Below, in pieces: positions 16,414 through 24,380 of a stretch of 64,000 bases of DNA. The notes under the pieces were generated by a model. The model was not told the origin of the DNA and ran no database searches. It was given only the letters and a program-made list of their open reading frames with translations. The stretch is from the NCBI GenBank assembly GCA_902168105.1, contig CABHOY010000091.1:62001-126000 (forward strand), written 5' to 3'. The DNA comes from an uncultured Flavihumibacter sp. (GTDB lineage Bacteria > Bacteroidota > Bacteroidia > Chitinophagales > Chitinophagaceae). The position numbers and the translations under genes are program-made. The stretch's first letter is position 1; every line of letters begins with the position of its first letter.

Positions 16414-19050
16414 ATGACAGACTGCTTTATACATATCACTTCATTTTTCCGGTACTGCCGTAAGGCGGTATGGATGCTGCTGTTCATATGTTGTACCAGT
16501 TCTGCATTTGCGAAAGAAGGCGATAATGATGAGGACCCGAAATTTGACGAGACCTCTATCATGGTCATCTTACAAGGTCTGGGCGGTACCGAGATACCTG
16601 CTGTTGTGAAGGATGAAACAGCTTATCTTTCTATCACGGATGTATTTAATTTCCTGAAGATCAGGAATCAGCTGTCGGAAAATATGGATTCGGTCGCCGG
16701 CTTCTTTATCAGCCAGGATGCTGTTTTCCTGATAGATAAAAAGAATAACCGGATACGTTTCCGTGATAAGGTATTTAACCTGGGACCGGAAGACCTGGTT
16801 AAAATGGAGACCGGGCTATACCTGCGGACAGACTACTTCAACAAAGTATTTGAGCTCAACTGCCAGTTCAACTTCCGCAGCCTGTCGGTCAATCTCGTAT
16901 CTAAAGCTGAACTGCCTGCTATCAGGGAAATACGGCAACAGGTAATGTACCGCAACCTGAATAAACTGAAAGGGAATATCGAAGCGGATACTGTGATAGG
17001 AAGAAGTAAAAAGTTATTCAAATTCGGGATGGCCAACTGGTCGGTAGTATCGACCCAACGCCTGCAAAACGTTAACGACACCTGGTTCAACCTGACTATG
17101 GGAGGCACGCTGGCCGGTGGTGAAGCTACAGTATCTTTGAACTATAACAACTTCGCCAGGCAACAACTATTACCCACGCACCCTGACAGTAATATTGTTC
17201 GTCCGTTTGACCAGCGACAGCAATATTACCGTTTACGATTTGTGAACAATGACAGGCCCTGGTTACGGCAGATCATCGCAGGGAAGATCTTTACACCGAC
17301 CATCGCCACCTTGTTCGCTCCTGTAGTAGGTGTGCAGATCACAAATACCCCCACTATCCACCGCCGTGCTTATGGCACTTATACGCTGAGTAATTTCACC
17401 GACCCGGGATGGACGGTGGAGCTCTACATCAACAATGCGCTGGTGGATTATACAGTGGCAGATGCTGCGGGCTTCTATACTTTCCAGGTGCCCTTAGTGT
17501 ATGGCAATTCACAGATCAGGTTACGGTTCTATGGCCCGTGGGGAGAGGAACGTTTCCAGGAAGAGAACATCAGCATCCCTTTCAACTTCGTTCCGTCCGG
17601 CGAGCTGGAATATACTGCCAGTGCGGGCGTAGCGGAAGACACGGCGCATAGCAAACTGGGAAGGGTACAGGCCAATTATGGTGTTACCAATACGATCACT
17701 GTGGGAGCAGGTATGGAATACCTATCTTCTATCCGGGGCGCCAATACGTTACCGTTTGTTAATGCCTCCGTGCGCATTGTCTCTAATTTGTTATTCTCGG
17801 GAGAGTATACACACGGTGTTAGGGCAAGAGGTATCTTAAGCTACCGCTCGCAGAATAATTTGCAGGCAGAGTTAAATTACACGCGGTACAGGAGAGATCA
17901 GAAAGCGATTATTTACAACTGGCTGGAGGAACGTAAGGCTGTTGTTTCAAAGCCGTTCAATGCCAAGAATTTCGCTCTCTTTACAAGGCTTACTGTTGAC
18001 CAGATCATATTGCCCGGCTCCTACTATACCACCACCGAATGGCTGATGTCGGGCGCGCTTTACAGGGTGGGCACCAGTTTATCTACTTATGCGATCTTTA
18101 TAAAGGATGAAAGTCCTTTTGTATATAGTAACCTTGCATTGACCTTCCGCATGCCAGGCAGAATTATGCTGACGCCGCAGGCGCAATATGAATACAATAG
18201 CCATCGCTTTATGGCCGTGCGTTGTGAGGCAGGTAAGTATCTTTTTAAAAACGGTTATCTGAATGTGTCTTATGAGAAGAATTACCGGAACGGCATTACC
18301 AACTATGGGATCGGTCTCCGGTATGATTTCTCATTTGCGCAGATCGGGTTCTCAATATGGCGGAACAACAATCTCACTACGTTGGTGGAATCAGCCCGCG
18401 GCAGCCTGGTCCACGATGGAGAAGCCGGATATACGGGCGCGAATAACCGCAGTAGCGTAGGTTCCGGAGGTGTGGTGTTTGTACCGTTCCTCGACATCAA
18501 CAATAACGAAAAGTTTGATAAAGGAGAACCCAGGGTGTCAGGTTTGCAATTAAAGTACAATGGCGGACGGATGATCAGCAATCTGCGGGACACCAGCATT
18601 GCCATCCTTGATATGGAGCCATATGCCAACTACCTGTTTGAACTGGAAACCGGCGGCTTTGAAAGTGTTTCCTGGCAGATCAGGAAACCAGCCGTCCGGG
18701 TAGCTATTGAGCCCAATCAGCTGCGACGTATCGATGTACCTGTTTCTGTGATGGGTGAAATATCGGGTATGGTATATTTAAAAGAAGATTCCCTGCTGAA
18801 GAAACAAAGTGGTATCAAAATATGTATTTACAAGTCGGACAGTACGCTTGTGAAATGCATCCTGACAGAATCTGACGGGTATTTCAACTACATGGGACTA
18901 GGCCCGGGTCACTATGTGATACAACCTGATCCCGCCCAGCTGAAGAAGTTAAAACTAAGAACTAAACAACCTGCTTATGATCTTCACATCCGTTCACAAC
19001 GTGAAGGTGATGTAATTGATGATATTCAGTTTATACTTGAGAAGAAGTGA
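16414..19050 (+). CDS. Outer-membrane usher-like protein
   Basis: An 878-residue protein with a signal peptide ending near SSAFAKEG. Residues to about 200 form a soluble N-terminal domain (LSITDVFNFLKIRNQL...). From about 210 the pattern is that of a large beta-barrel with many amphipathic strands. Around residues 333-390 there is an Ig-like insertion, VELYINNALVDYTVADAAGF then YGNSQIRLRFYGPWGEE, with the wording seen in fimbrial ushers, followed by FNFVPSGELEYTASAGV where the barrel resumes. Near 690 comes a VPFLDINNNEKFDKGEP stretch and then a CnaB/SdrB-like C-terminal domain (DGYFNYMGLGPGHYVIQPD). Ushers export and assemble chaperone-bound subunits. The chaperone and DUF4402 genes upstream fit that. 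The match is by motif style, not alignment, so a generic barrel protein cannot be ruled out. The gene begins six bases after the DUF4402 stop. Confidence 0.65.
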   Translation: MTDCFIHITSFFRYCRKAVWMLLFICCTSSAFAKEGDNDEDPKFDETSIMVILQGLGGTEIPAVVKDETAYLSITDVFNFLKIRNQLSENMDSVAGFFISQDAVFLIDKKNNRIRFRDKVFNLGPEDLVKMETGLYLRTDYFNKVFELNCQFNFRSLSVNLVSKAELPAIREIRQQVMYRNLNKLKGNIEADTVIGRSKKLFKFGMANWSVVSTQRLQNVNDTWFNLTMGGTLAGGEATVSLNYNNFARQQLLPTHPDSNIVRPFDQRQQYYRLRFVNNDRPWLRQIIAGKIFTPTIATLFAPVVGVQITNTPTIHRRAYGTYTLSNFTDPGWTVELYINNALVDYTVADAAGFYTFQVPLVYGNSQIRLRFYGPWGEERFQEENISIPFNFVPSGELEYTASAGVAEDTAHSKLGRVQANYGVTNTITVGAGMEYLSSIRGANTLPFVNASVRIVSNLLFSGEYTHGVRARGILSYRSQNNLQAELNYTRYRRDQKAIIYNWLEERKAVVSKPFNAKNFALFTRLTVDQIILPGSYYTTTEWLMSGALYRVGTSLSTYAIFIKDESPFVYSNLALTFRMPGRIMLTPQAQYEYNSHRFMAVRCEAGKYLFKNGYLNVSYEKNYRNGITNYGIGLRYDFSFAQIGFSIWRNNNLTTLVESARGSLVHDGEAGYTGANNRSSVGSGGVVFVPFLDINNNEKFDKGEPRVSGLQLKYNGGRMISNLRDTSIAILDMEPYANYLFELETGGFESVSWQIRKPAVRVAIEPNQLRRIDVPVSVMGEISGMVYLKEDSLLKKQSGIKICIYKSDSTLVKCILTESDGYFNYMGLGPGHYVIQPDPAQLKKLKLRTKQPAYDLHIRSQREGDVIDDIQFILEKK

Positions 19051-19053
19051 TAA

Positions 19054-19551
19054 CTATTTATTGGCAAGCAGGATGGATACTTCCGTTTGCCAGTCCTTCG
19101 GATCGGGTACTTCCCTCGGATCAGTGATATAATGTTCCGTGCGTGCGCCGTATTCCTTGCCATCCATTTCCTGTCTTCCTTCTTCCAGTTCATTCTCCTT
19201 CATCCAGGATTCAAGTCCCATATGCACATTTTTAAGGCCCTGATAATCGCCCGTATATATTACCGTGAGATATTCGGCAGCAGGAAAAGAGGCTGAAATG
19301 ATCTTGTTATCTCCTTCCACCTGTGTTTCCGTCGGAACGCCCACATCCACCAGCAGCTCATCCACGCTATCAAAAGCCAGGTAGCGGAAGAAACAGGGGC
19401 CTGTCTGCGTAATATTGTTCTTTTCCACCCATTGTATGACCTCCGGAATAAGCTGGGGCAATTCAAAGGAAATATCAGACATCTTCACTTTTTTACGAAT
19501 GGCCAGGTAATGCTGTTCGTTACGAAACTCGACGTGGGGATTCTTCAACAT
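19054..19551 (-). CDS. GyrI-like small-molecule-binding domain protein
   Basis: A 165-residue cytoplasmic protein of the GyrI-like / AraC effector-binding (SOUL-related) superfamily. Evidence is the overall SHS2-type pattern: an N-terminal strand-helix with ELPQLIPEVIQWVEKN, GPCFFRYLAFDSVDELLVDVGVP in the middle, EYLTVIYTGDYQGLKN, a long helix LESWMKENELE, then YGARTEHYITDPREVPDPKDW, the usual C-terminal motif. These domains bind hydrophobic or cationic ligands, either as stand-alone proteins or fused to regulators. No DNA-binding domain is present here. It is the last gene on the minus strand after the rhamnose genes, 103 bases past the mutarotase start of stop, so it may be in that operon. 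A link to rhamnose is not evident. Confidence 0.82.
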   Translation of the reverse strand: MLKNPHVEFRNEQHYLAIRKKVKMSDISFELPQLIPEVIQWVEKNNITQTGPCFFRYLAFDSVDELLVDVGVPTETQVEGDNKIISASFPAAEYLTVIYTGDYQGLKNVHMGLESWMKENELEEGRQEMDGKEYGARTEHYITDPREVPDPKDWQTEVSILLANK

Positions 19552-19654
19552 ATGATCAAGTATTTGGTAACAGTAAATGTACGGATGCTGTCAAACACCC
19601 CGACGGTGCAAACAGGACATTTATGAGGGATAACTATGACAAACCGGGAGGATC

Positions 19655-19966
19655 TCAGTCCATATGGAAGACCTGGACCAATGGGGTTGTTACGGGGGAG
19701 TGATCTTCATTCGTTTCCATGATATCGGCCATATAGGCCCACCAGCGTTGTACAACCGGCAAGGTACCCAGCTCCTGGGAGGATTGCCCACCAGCCTGCT
19801 GCTGTACGCCGAACAGCGTATTTGTTCCTTCATCGAGGAAGATAGTATAATCGCTCACGCCACTTTCTTTCAACAACTGTTTCAACTCCGGCCAGATCTC
19901 TTCATGGCGCTTCTTATATTCATCTTTAAAGCCCGGTTTCAGGCGCATTTTAAAGGCGACCTTCAT
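19655..19966 (-). CDS. rhaM: L-rhamnose mutarotase
   Basis: A 103-residue protein matching RhaM/RhaU: MKVAFKMRLKPGFKDEYKKR at the start, HEEIWPELKQLLKESGVSDYTIFLDE, then the late WWAYMADIMETN and a C-terminal FHMD. The enzyme interconverts alpha and beta anomers of L-rhamnose so that the isomerase receives its preferred form. Conserved His and Tyr residues of the family (HEEIWPE; YTIFLD; WAYMADIM) are present, and length is standard (about 104). It starts three bases after lutC on the same strand and so is translated with the lactate-oxidation and rhamnose genes. Confidence 0.95.
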   Translation of the reverse strand: MKVAFKMRLKPGFKDEYKKRHEEIWPELKQLLKESGVSDYTIFLDEGTNTLFGVQQQAGGQSSQELGTLPVVQRWWAYMADIMETNEDHSPVTTPLVQVFHMD

Positions 19967-19969
19967 ATG

Positions 19970-20563
19970 TTAAGGTTTAGGCGTATAAAGAAAAACAGTG
20001 AGGCTTTTAGCGCCGTGAGCACCTAATACCAGCGACTGTTCAATATCAGCTGTTTTGGATGGTCCGGCAATAAATACACCGAAGCCTGATTCAGGACGGG
20101 CGATACGTTCTTCGTAGGCATCGTGCATAGTGGCGAGGATATCTTTCGCAGCGACGACAACAGCCAGGTGTTGCGTAATGAAAGGCAGCACTCTGACCTT
20201 TACTTCATTCTCAGTGATCCATATTGCGCCGTTCTCCGCTACGCCGAACTGTCCGGGGATAATAGCCAGGTCTACGTCTTCCAGCTGGCGGCCATCGCCG
20301 GTTTCCCATTGTGTGGCAGCACCGGGGAGGTAGCTGTCCTGAATGGCGACGACTTTGTTAAGGTCCGTATAGTGTTCCGCAATGAGCGCTTGTATTTCTG
20401 TGTACGAGCTGATCTCGAAGACCTGTCCGCCGAGGGCTTCCACCACTTTTTTGAATGCGGCGGGATCGCCGGTGTCAGGGCGGCGGAAGGCGTCCAGGTC
20501 AGGCAAAGCCTGATGGTCTGGTTGATTGTTTTTTATGGCGGCTAGTATTGATTCGCGAGACAT
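19970..20563 (-). CDS. lutC: Lactate utilization protein C (LUD domain)
   Basis: A 197-residue LUD-domain protein corresponding to LutC/YkgG. Typical features are the DLNKVVAIQD strand, LEDVDLAIIPGQFGVAENGAIW (the family's glycine/Asn-rich loop), TQHLAVVVAAKDILATMHDAY and a closing FIAGPSKTADIEQSLVLGAHGAKSLTVFL. LutABC together oxidise L-lactate to pyruvate with iron-sulfur clusters. LutC is the non-Fe-S partner. It is separated from lutB upstream by a 288-base repeat-filled gap, unusual within an otherwise tightly packed operon. Placement beside rhamnose genes fits use of the lactate made from L-lactaldehyde. Confidence 0.92.
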   Translation of the reverse strand: MSRESILAAIKNNQPDHQALPDLDAFRRPDTGDPAAFKKVVEALGGQVFEISSYTEIQALIAEHYTDLNKVVAIQDSYLPGAATQWETGDGRQLEDVDLAIIPGQFGVAENGAIWITENEVKVRVLPFITQHLAVVVAAKDILATMHDAYEERIARPESGFGVFIAGPSKTADIEQSLVLGAHGAKSLTVFLYTPKP

Positions 20564-20656
20564 GTTATGTGATTTGTTTTGTTATTAAACCCGGTGGTTG
20601 ATCATCGGGTGCTCCGAGACCGTATCGTCCGGTATCGTTTGGACATATTATTCGGT

Positions 20657-20752
20657 GGCGTTCGGATCGTATCGTCCGTTGGCGTTCGGATCGTATCGTC
20701 CGATGCGTCCGGATCGTATCGTCCCGTGGTGTCCGGGGATCGTATCATCCGG
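20657..20752. repeat. Tandem array of four 24-bp units
   Basis: Four consecutive 24-bp units at 20657, 20681, 20705 and 20729 share the core GGATCGTATCGTCC. The first two differ by only two bases, and a degenerate fifth copy lies upstream near 20618. The array sits in the lutB-lutC gap, directly before the conserved GC-rich hairpin. Confidence 0.85.
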
Positions 20753-20754
20753 CC

Positions 20755-20804
20755 CCCCGGGTTAAAACCCGGGGCTATAAACAAGGGGACTCCTGACGGA
20801 GTCC
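20755..20804. repeat. GC-rich double-hairpin element, copy 1
   Basis: CCCCGGGTTAAAACCCGGGG (20755-20774) forms a 7-bp stem and is followed by CTATAAACAAG and a second hairpin, GGACTCC/GGAGTCC (20787-20804). The same element occurs at 33399 and, in part, at 28073. It lies about 80 bases past the lutB stop, so it would be in the transcribed lutB-lutC spacer. Confidence 0.85.
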
Positions 20805-20808
20805 TATT

Positions 20809-20850
20809 GCGTTTTGTTTATAGCGTTTTGTTTATAGCGTTTTGTCGTTT
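20809..20850. repeat. Three 14-bp tandem units
   Basis: GCGTTTTGTTTATA occurs at 20809 and 20823, and a diverged third unit at 20837, ending next to the lutB stop codon. The unit partly repeats the tail that follows the hairpin element at 33449. Confidence 0.7.
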
Positions 20851-20851
20851 G

Positions 20852-22228
20852 TTATTCCGGACGGTTCTTTTTGTACCAGTCGGCGAATGATTGTTTCGGA
20901 GGGGCAGGCATTTCGCGTTGTTTGAACCAGGGGTTCATCCCATTGTTCACAACAGCAGGGAATGTGCGCATTACCCAGCGGCCAACACCGCCGGCGGTTT
21001 TATAGATGCCGGGTTTAGACAGCACGATGTTCATGGCGTGCATACCGGCAGCTTTTGTTTTTTTGGCGTAACCTTCCTGTGTGATGACCTGTCTCCATTT
21101 ATAAAGTTGCTGGTGGATATCGATCTTCACCGGACATACGTTAGAGCAGGAACCGCATAAGGTAGATGCAAACGGGAGGTCAGCATATTCCTTCATGTCC
21201 AGGTTGGGCGCCAGGATAGCGCCTATCGGGCCGGCAATAGCGTTATGATAGCTATGACCGCCGCTACGGCGATATACAGGGCAGGTATTCATACATGCGC
21301 CGCAACGGATGCATTTCAGCGAGTTGCGGAAATCTTCACGTCCCAGCTGACGGCTACGGCCATTGTCCACCAATACGATGTGCAGCTGCTGTCCTGCTTT
21401 TGGAGAGCGGAAATGGCTGCTGTATGTGGTGATGGGCTGACCAGTTGCACTTCTCGCCAGCAGGCGAAGGAAGACACCCAGGTGCTTTCTCTGCGGGATG
21501 ATCTTTTCAATACCCATACAGGCGATGTGTACATCTGCCAGGTGAGCGCCCATATCGGCGTTACCCTCATTTGTGCAGACCACCATCTCGCCTGTTTCCG
21601 CTACGGCGAAGTTTACACCGGTAATGGCCACACGCGACTGAATGAATTCTTTCCTGAGATGCTGACGGGCGGCTGCTGTCAGGAACTTGGGATCTGCGTT
21701 ACCGGCAGGTGTGCCCAGGTGTTCATGGAACAGCTCTCCTATCTCTTCTTTCTTTTTATGGATACAAGGCAATACGATATGACTTGGCGGTTCTTTCGCC
21801 AGCTGTACGATACGTTCGCCGAGGTCGGTGTCAATTACTTCGATACCGTGTTCGTCCAGGTATGGGTTTAAATGGCATTCTTCCGTAAGCATGGACTTAC
21901 TCTTCACCATTCTTTTTACGCCCTGCTCCTGCAATAATTGTAATACTATCTTATTATGCTCGGCAGCGTCAGCGGCCCAATGTACGATAGCCCCATTCTC
22001 CTGCGCCTTACGTTCAAACTCCAGCAGGTAGTCGTGCAGGTTGCCCAGCACATTATGTTTGATACGGGAGGCAGCTTCTCTTAGTTCTTCCCATTCGGGG
22101 ATACTCCATGCTATTTTATCTCTCTTCTGACGGATCCACCACAGTGTTTCATCGTGCCAGTTAACACGAGGTTCATTGGCATTAAAATCTTCTGCGAGCA
22201 GCGCGTGTTCTTTATGTTGATGTTCCAT
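20852..22228 (-). CDS. lutB: Lactate utilization iron-sulfur protein B
   Basis: A 458-residue LutB homologue. An N-terminal LUD domain (residues about 60-290, with VAITGVNFAVAETGEMVVCT and GIEKIIP) is followed by a ferredoxin-like region with two Cys clusters: CIRCGACMNTCPVY near residue 310 and CGSCSNVCPVKIDIH near 360. These should ligate two 4Fe-4S clusters that pass electrons from lactate oxidation. The length is typical of LutB (about 470). Twelve bases separate it from lutA upstream. Part of the rhamnose/lactate operon on the minus strand. Confidence 0.95.
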   Translation of the reverse strand: MEHQHKEHALLAEDFNANEPRVNWHDETLWWIRQKRDKIAWSIPEWEELREAASRIKHNVLGNLHDYLLEFERKAQENGAIVHWAADAAEHNKIVLQLLQEQGVKRMVKSKSMLTEECHLNPYLDEHGIEVIDTDLGERIVQLAKEPPSHIVLPCIHKKKEEIGELFHEHLGTPAGNADPKFLTAAARQHLRKEFIQSRVAITGVNFAVAETGEMVVCTNEGNADMGAHLADVHIACMGIEKIIPQRKHLGVFLRLLARSATGQPITTYSSHFRSPKAGQQLHIVLVDNGRSRQLGREDFRNSLKCIRCGACMNTCPVYRRSGGHSYHNAIAGPIGAILAPNLDMKEYADLPFASTLCGSCSNVCPVKIDIHQQLYKWRQVITQEGYAKKTKAAGMHAMNIVLSKPGIYKTAGGVGRWVMRTFPAVVNNGMNPWFKQREMPAPPKQSFADWYKKNRPE

Positions 22229-22240
22229 GCCTTCCTAAAG

Positions 22241-22975
22241 TTAGATTGAATTCAATATTTCCGCGATGTGCAGCACTTTCACATTACTTTTCTGGCGGCG
22301 TAAAATGCCTTCCAGATGCATGAGACAGCTAACGTCATTCCCGGTAATATATTCTGCACCGTTATTGACATGATCGGCAATACGGTCTTTACCCATTTTC
22401 ACAGAAACCGCTTCTTCAAAAACGCAGAAGGTTCCACCGAAACCACAGCATTCATCTGCCCGTTTCAGTTCTATCAGTTCCAGCCCTTCCACCATATTCA
22501 ACAGCTGTTGCGGTTTGGAGAACGGAGCAGCCACCAGCTCGCTCATCTGGGCGAGACCTAATCCGCGCTGACCATGACAGGCCTGGTGTACACCTACTTT
22601 ATGCGGGAATTTTGCTTTCAGATTATCAACTTTCAGTACATCCGTCAGGAACTCTGCCAGTTCGTATATACGCTGACGGATGTGTGTGGCTGCCTGTTCT
22701 TTTCCATCTACATGCAGATGGTCTTTGATGTGCAGTACACAGCTACCGGAAGGCGCTACGATGTAGTCAAAGTTCTCAAAATGGTTTACGAAAAGTTCAT
22801 TGCAACCGTGGGTCAGGTGTTCAAATCCAGAGTTGGCCATGGGTTGTCCGCAACAGGTTTGTCCCTGGGGATATACCACGTCACAACCCAGTTTTTCCAG
22901 CAATGATAATGTGGCGATGCCTACCTGCGGATAAAACTGGTCTATGTAACAGGGTATGAAGAGTCCTACTTTCAT
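22241..22975 (-). CDS. lutA: Lactate utilization protein A (CCG domain)
   Basis: A 244-residue protein with two CCG-type cysteine-rich domains: CYIDQFYPQVG then GQTCCGQPMANSGF in the first half, and HQACHGQRGLG then ADECCGFGGTFCV in the second. These motifs bind a non-cubane 4Fe-4S cluster in LutA, GlpC and HdrB relatives. I use the ATG at 22975 rather than an in-frame TTG three codons upstream because it leaves five bases after the rhaB stop and begins MKVGLFIPCYID as in the family. LutABC replaces flavin lactate dehydrogenase in many bacteria. Confidence 0.94.
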   Translation of the reverse strand: MKVGLFIPCYIDQFYPQVGIATLSLLEKLGCDVVYPQGQTCCGQPMANSGFEHLTHGCNELFVNHFENFDYIVAPSGSCVLHIKDHLHVDGKEQAATHIRQRIYELAEFLTDVLKVDNLKAKFPHKVGVHQACHGQRGLGLAQMSELVAAPFSKPQQLLNMVEGLELIELKRADECCGFGGTFCVFEEAVSVKMGKDRIADHVNNGAEYITGNDVSCLMHLEGILRRQKSNVKVLHIAEILNSI

Positions 22976-22980
22976 CTTGT

Positions 22981-24363
22981 TCAAATATAAATCGAGCCGT
23001 GGCTATAATGTCTCATCTCTACAAGGTCGGCCGGCAAAGGTTGTGTATTCCAGTGGCGATGAATAGCGAGGGCTGCGCCTATTGCCGTAGCCTGGGCTAC
23101 TGAGGCGGCGTAGATCTCCATCTGCGGGAAAGCGGCTGCCAGCAGGTGCATGTATATGGTGTTCCTGCTGAATCCACCATCCACGAAAATACGTTTTACC
23201 GGTGTACCATCTATTACCAGCGATGAAGAGAACTCTTGCTGTTCCATAATATCCATCAACAAACGGTGATAGGCAATTTCATAGCTGGTAAAGTCGTTCA
23301 ATGACCTGGTTGCGAAGCGGGACGCCTGTAACAAGCCGGTACCGGAAGCCGGTCGTTCCTGTTGGGGAGATGCCGCGAGCAACCTGGCAAATATAGCAGG
23401 GTCGAAGGCTACTTGCTGGTAGTAATTTACCGGTGTTTGATAATATTCTGCCAGCCTTTTCACCTGCTGTTCATGCTCATTGCCTGCAAAGAGCCTTGCG
23501 GCCTTTACAGGGCGGTTTTCATAGGTCAGATAGCACAAACAGTCAGACGCCAGTTCTTCCGCCGTTAAAGGGCTGTTATTAAACGGATTAAGGGTTATGC
23601 ACCAGGTGCCGGTTGAAATAAGTGCAAAGGGCTCCGAAAAACTTGCCAGGTAAGGTATCAGGGCGGCGGAACTGTCATGCAGCCCTACGCCGGCAATACA
23701 GGTATGCCCGTCAATGGTAGCCGGCAGTGTGTGGTTACCCGGAAAGACCGGCGGCAGTTTATCTGCCAGTCCTTCCTGCAACACCCATTCATGATAACGC
23801 TGCCGGGAAAAATCCCATAGCATCGTATGACAACCAATACTGGTAATATCAGACAGTGGCTGGCCCGTTACCAGGAAACTGATGTACTGTGGCAAATGCA
23901 GCGCGTACTTCACCTTTTCGTAAACAGCGGGCTGTAATTGTTTTAACCGGTAGAATTGCAGCCCGGCGTTCAGGCTACCTAATGCAGGAGAAGCGGTATC
24001 ACTGCATAACCTGTCAGCACCGCCGGCCGCTTTATAAAAAGCAGCTTCCATACCGGCAGGATAAGGTTTCAGGTAGTTGTACAAAGGCGCCAGTATCTGG
24101 CCCTGTTCATCCAGGTATACCAGGCTGGCGCCATAAGTGCTAAAATTAAATGCCACAATACTATAACCGGGCAATCGCAACAGTTCACGGAGACTGTCTT
24201 TCACCCAGTTTGTGAGCAGTTCTATGTTTTCACATGCATCCCCGTCTTCATCCACGGTCTCTTCAAAACAAGCACCTCTTTCCCATACGATGCGATAGTG
24301 CTCGTCTATAAGGAATATCTTCTTGTTGGTCTTACCAATGTCCAGTATTGCAATACAGCGCAT
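22981..24363 (-). CDS. rhaB: L-rhamnulokinase
   Basis: A 460-residue FGGY-family carbohydrate kinase. The ATG at 24363 begins MRCIAILDIGKTNKKIFLID, the phosphate-1 loop of the fold, and an upstream in-frame extension overlapping rhaI is rejected as arginine-rich noise. Later motifs are FNFSTYGASLVYLD, ISTGTWCITLNPFN and FVDGGFSRNTIYMHLLA, the adenosine-binding region of the fold. The enzyme phosphorylates L-rhamnulose at C1. It lies 17 bases after the isomerase gene. Other FGGY sugar kinases are possible by motif alone, but the neighbours decide for rhamnulose. Confidence 0.92.
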   Translation of the reverse strand: MRCIAILDIGKTNKKIFLIDEHYRIVWERGACFEETVDEDGDACENIELLTNWVKDSLRELLRLPGYSIVAFNFSTYGASLVYLDEQGQILAPLYNYLKPYPAGMEAAFYKAAGGADRLCSDTASPALGSLNAGLQFYRLKQLQPAVYEKVKYALHLPQYISFLVTGQPLSDITSIGCHTMLWDFSRQRYHEWVLQEGLADKLPPVFPGNHTLPATIDGHTCIAGVGLHDSSAALIPYLASFSEPFALISTGTWCITLNPFNNSPLTAEELASDCLCYLTYENRPVKAARLFAGNEHEQQVKRLAEYYQTPVNYYQQVAFDPAIFARLLAASPQQERPASGTGLLQASRFATRSLNDFTSYEIAYHRLLMDIMEQQEFSSSLVIDGTPVKRIFVDGGFSRNTIYMHLLAAAFPQMEIYAASVAQATAIGAALAIHRHWNTQPLPADLVEMRHYSHGSIYI

Positions 24364-24380
24364 GCCGTTGATAATTAGAA

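Noticed and set aside
20602..20784. 60-codon frame in the repeat array
   Set aside because: Its whole sequence is the translation of 24-bp repeats and a hairpin.
20657..20804. CRISPR array
   Set aside because: Units are contiguous with no unique spacers, and no cas genes are present. The same reasoning excludes the 33240 array.
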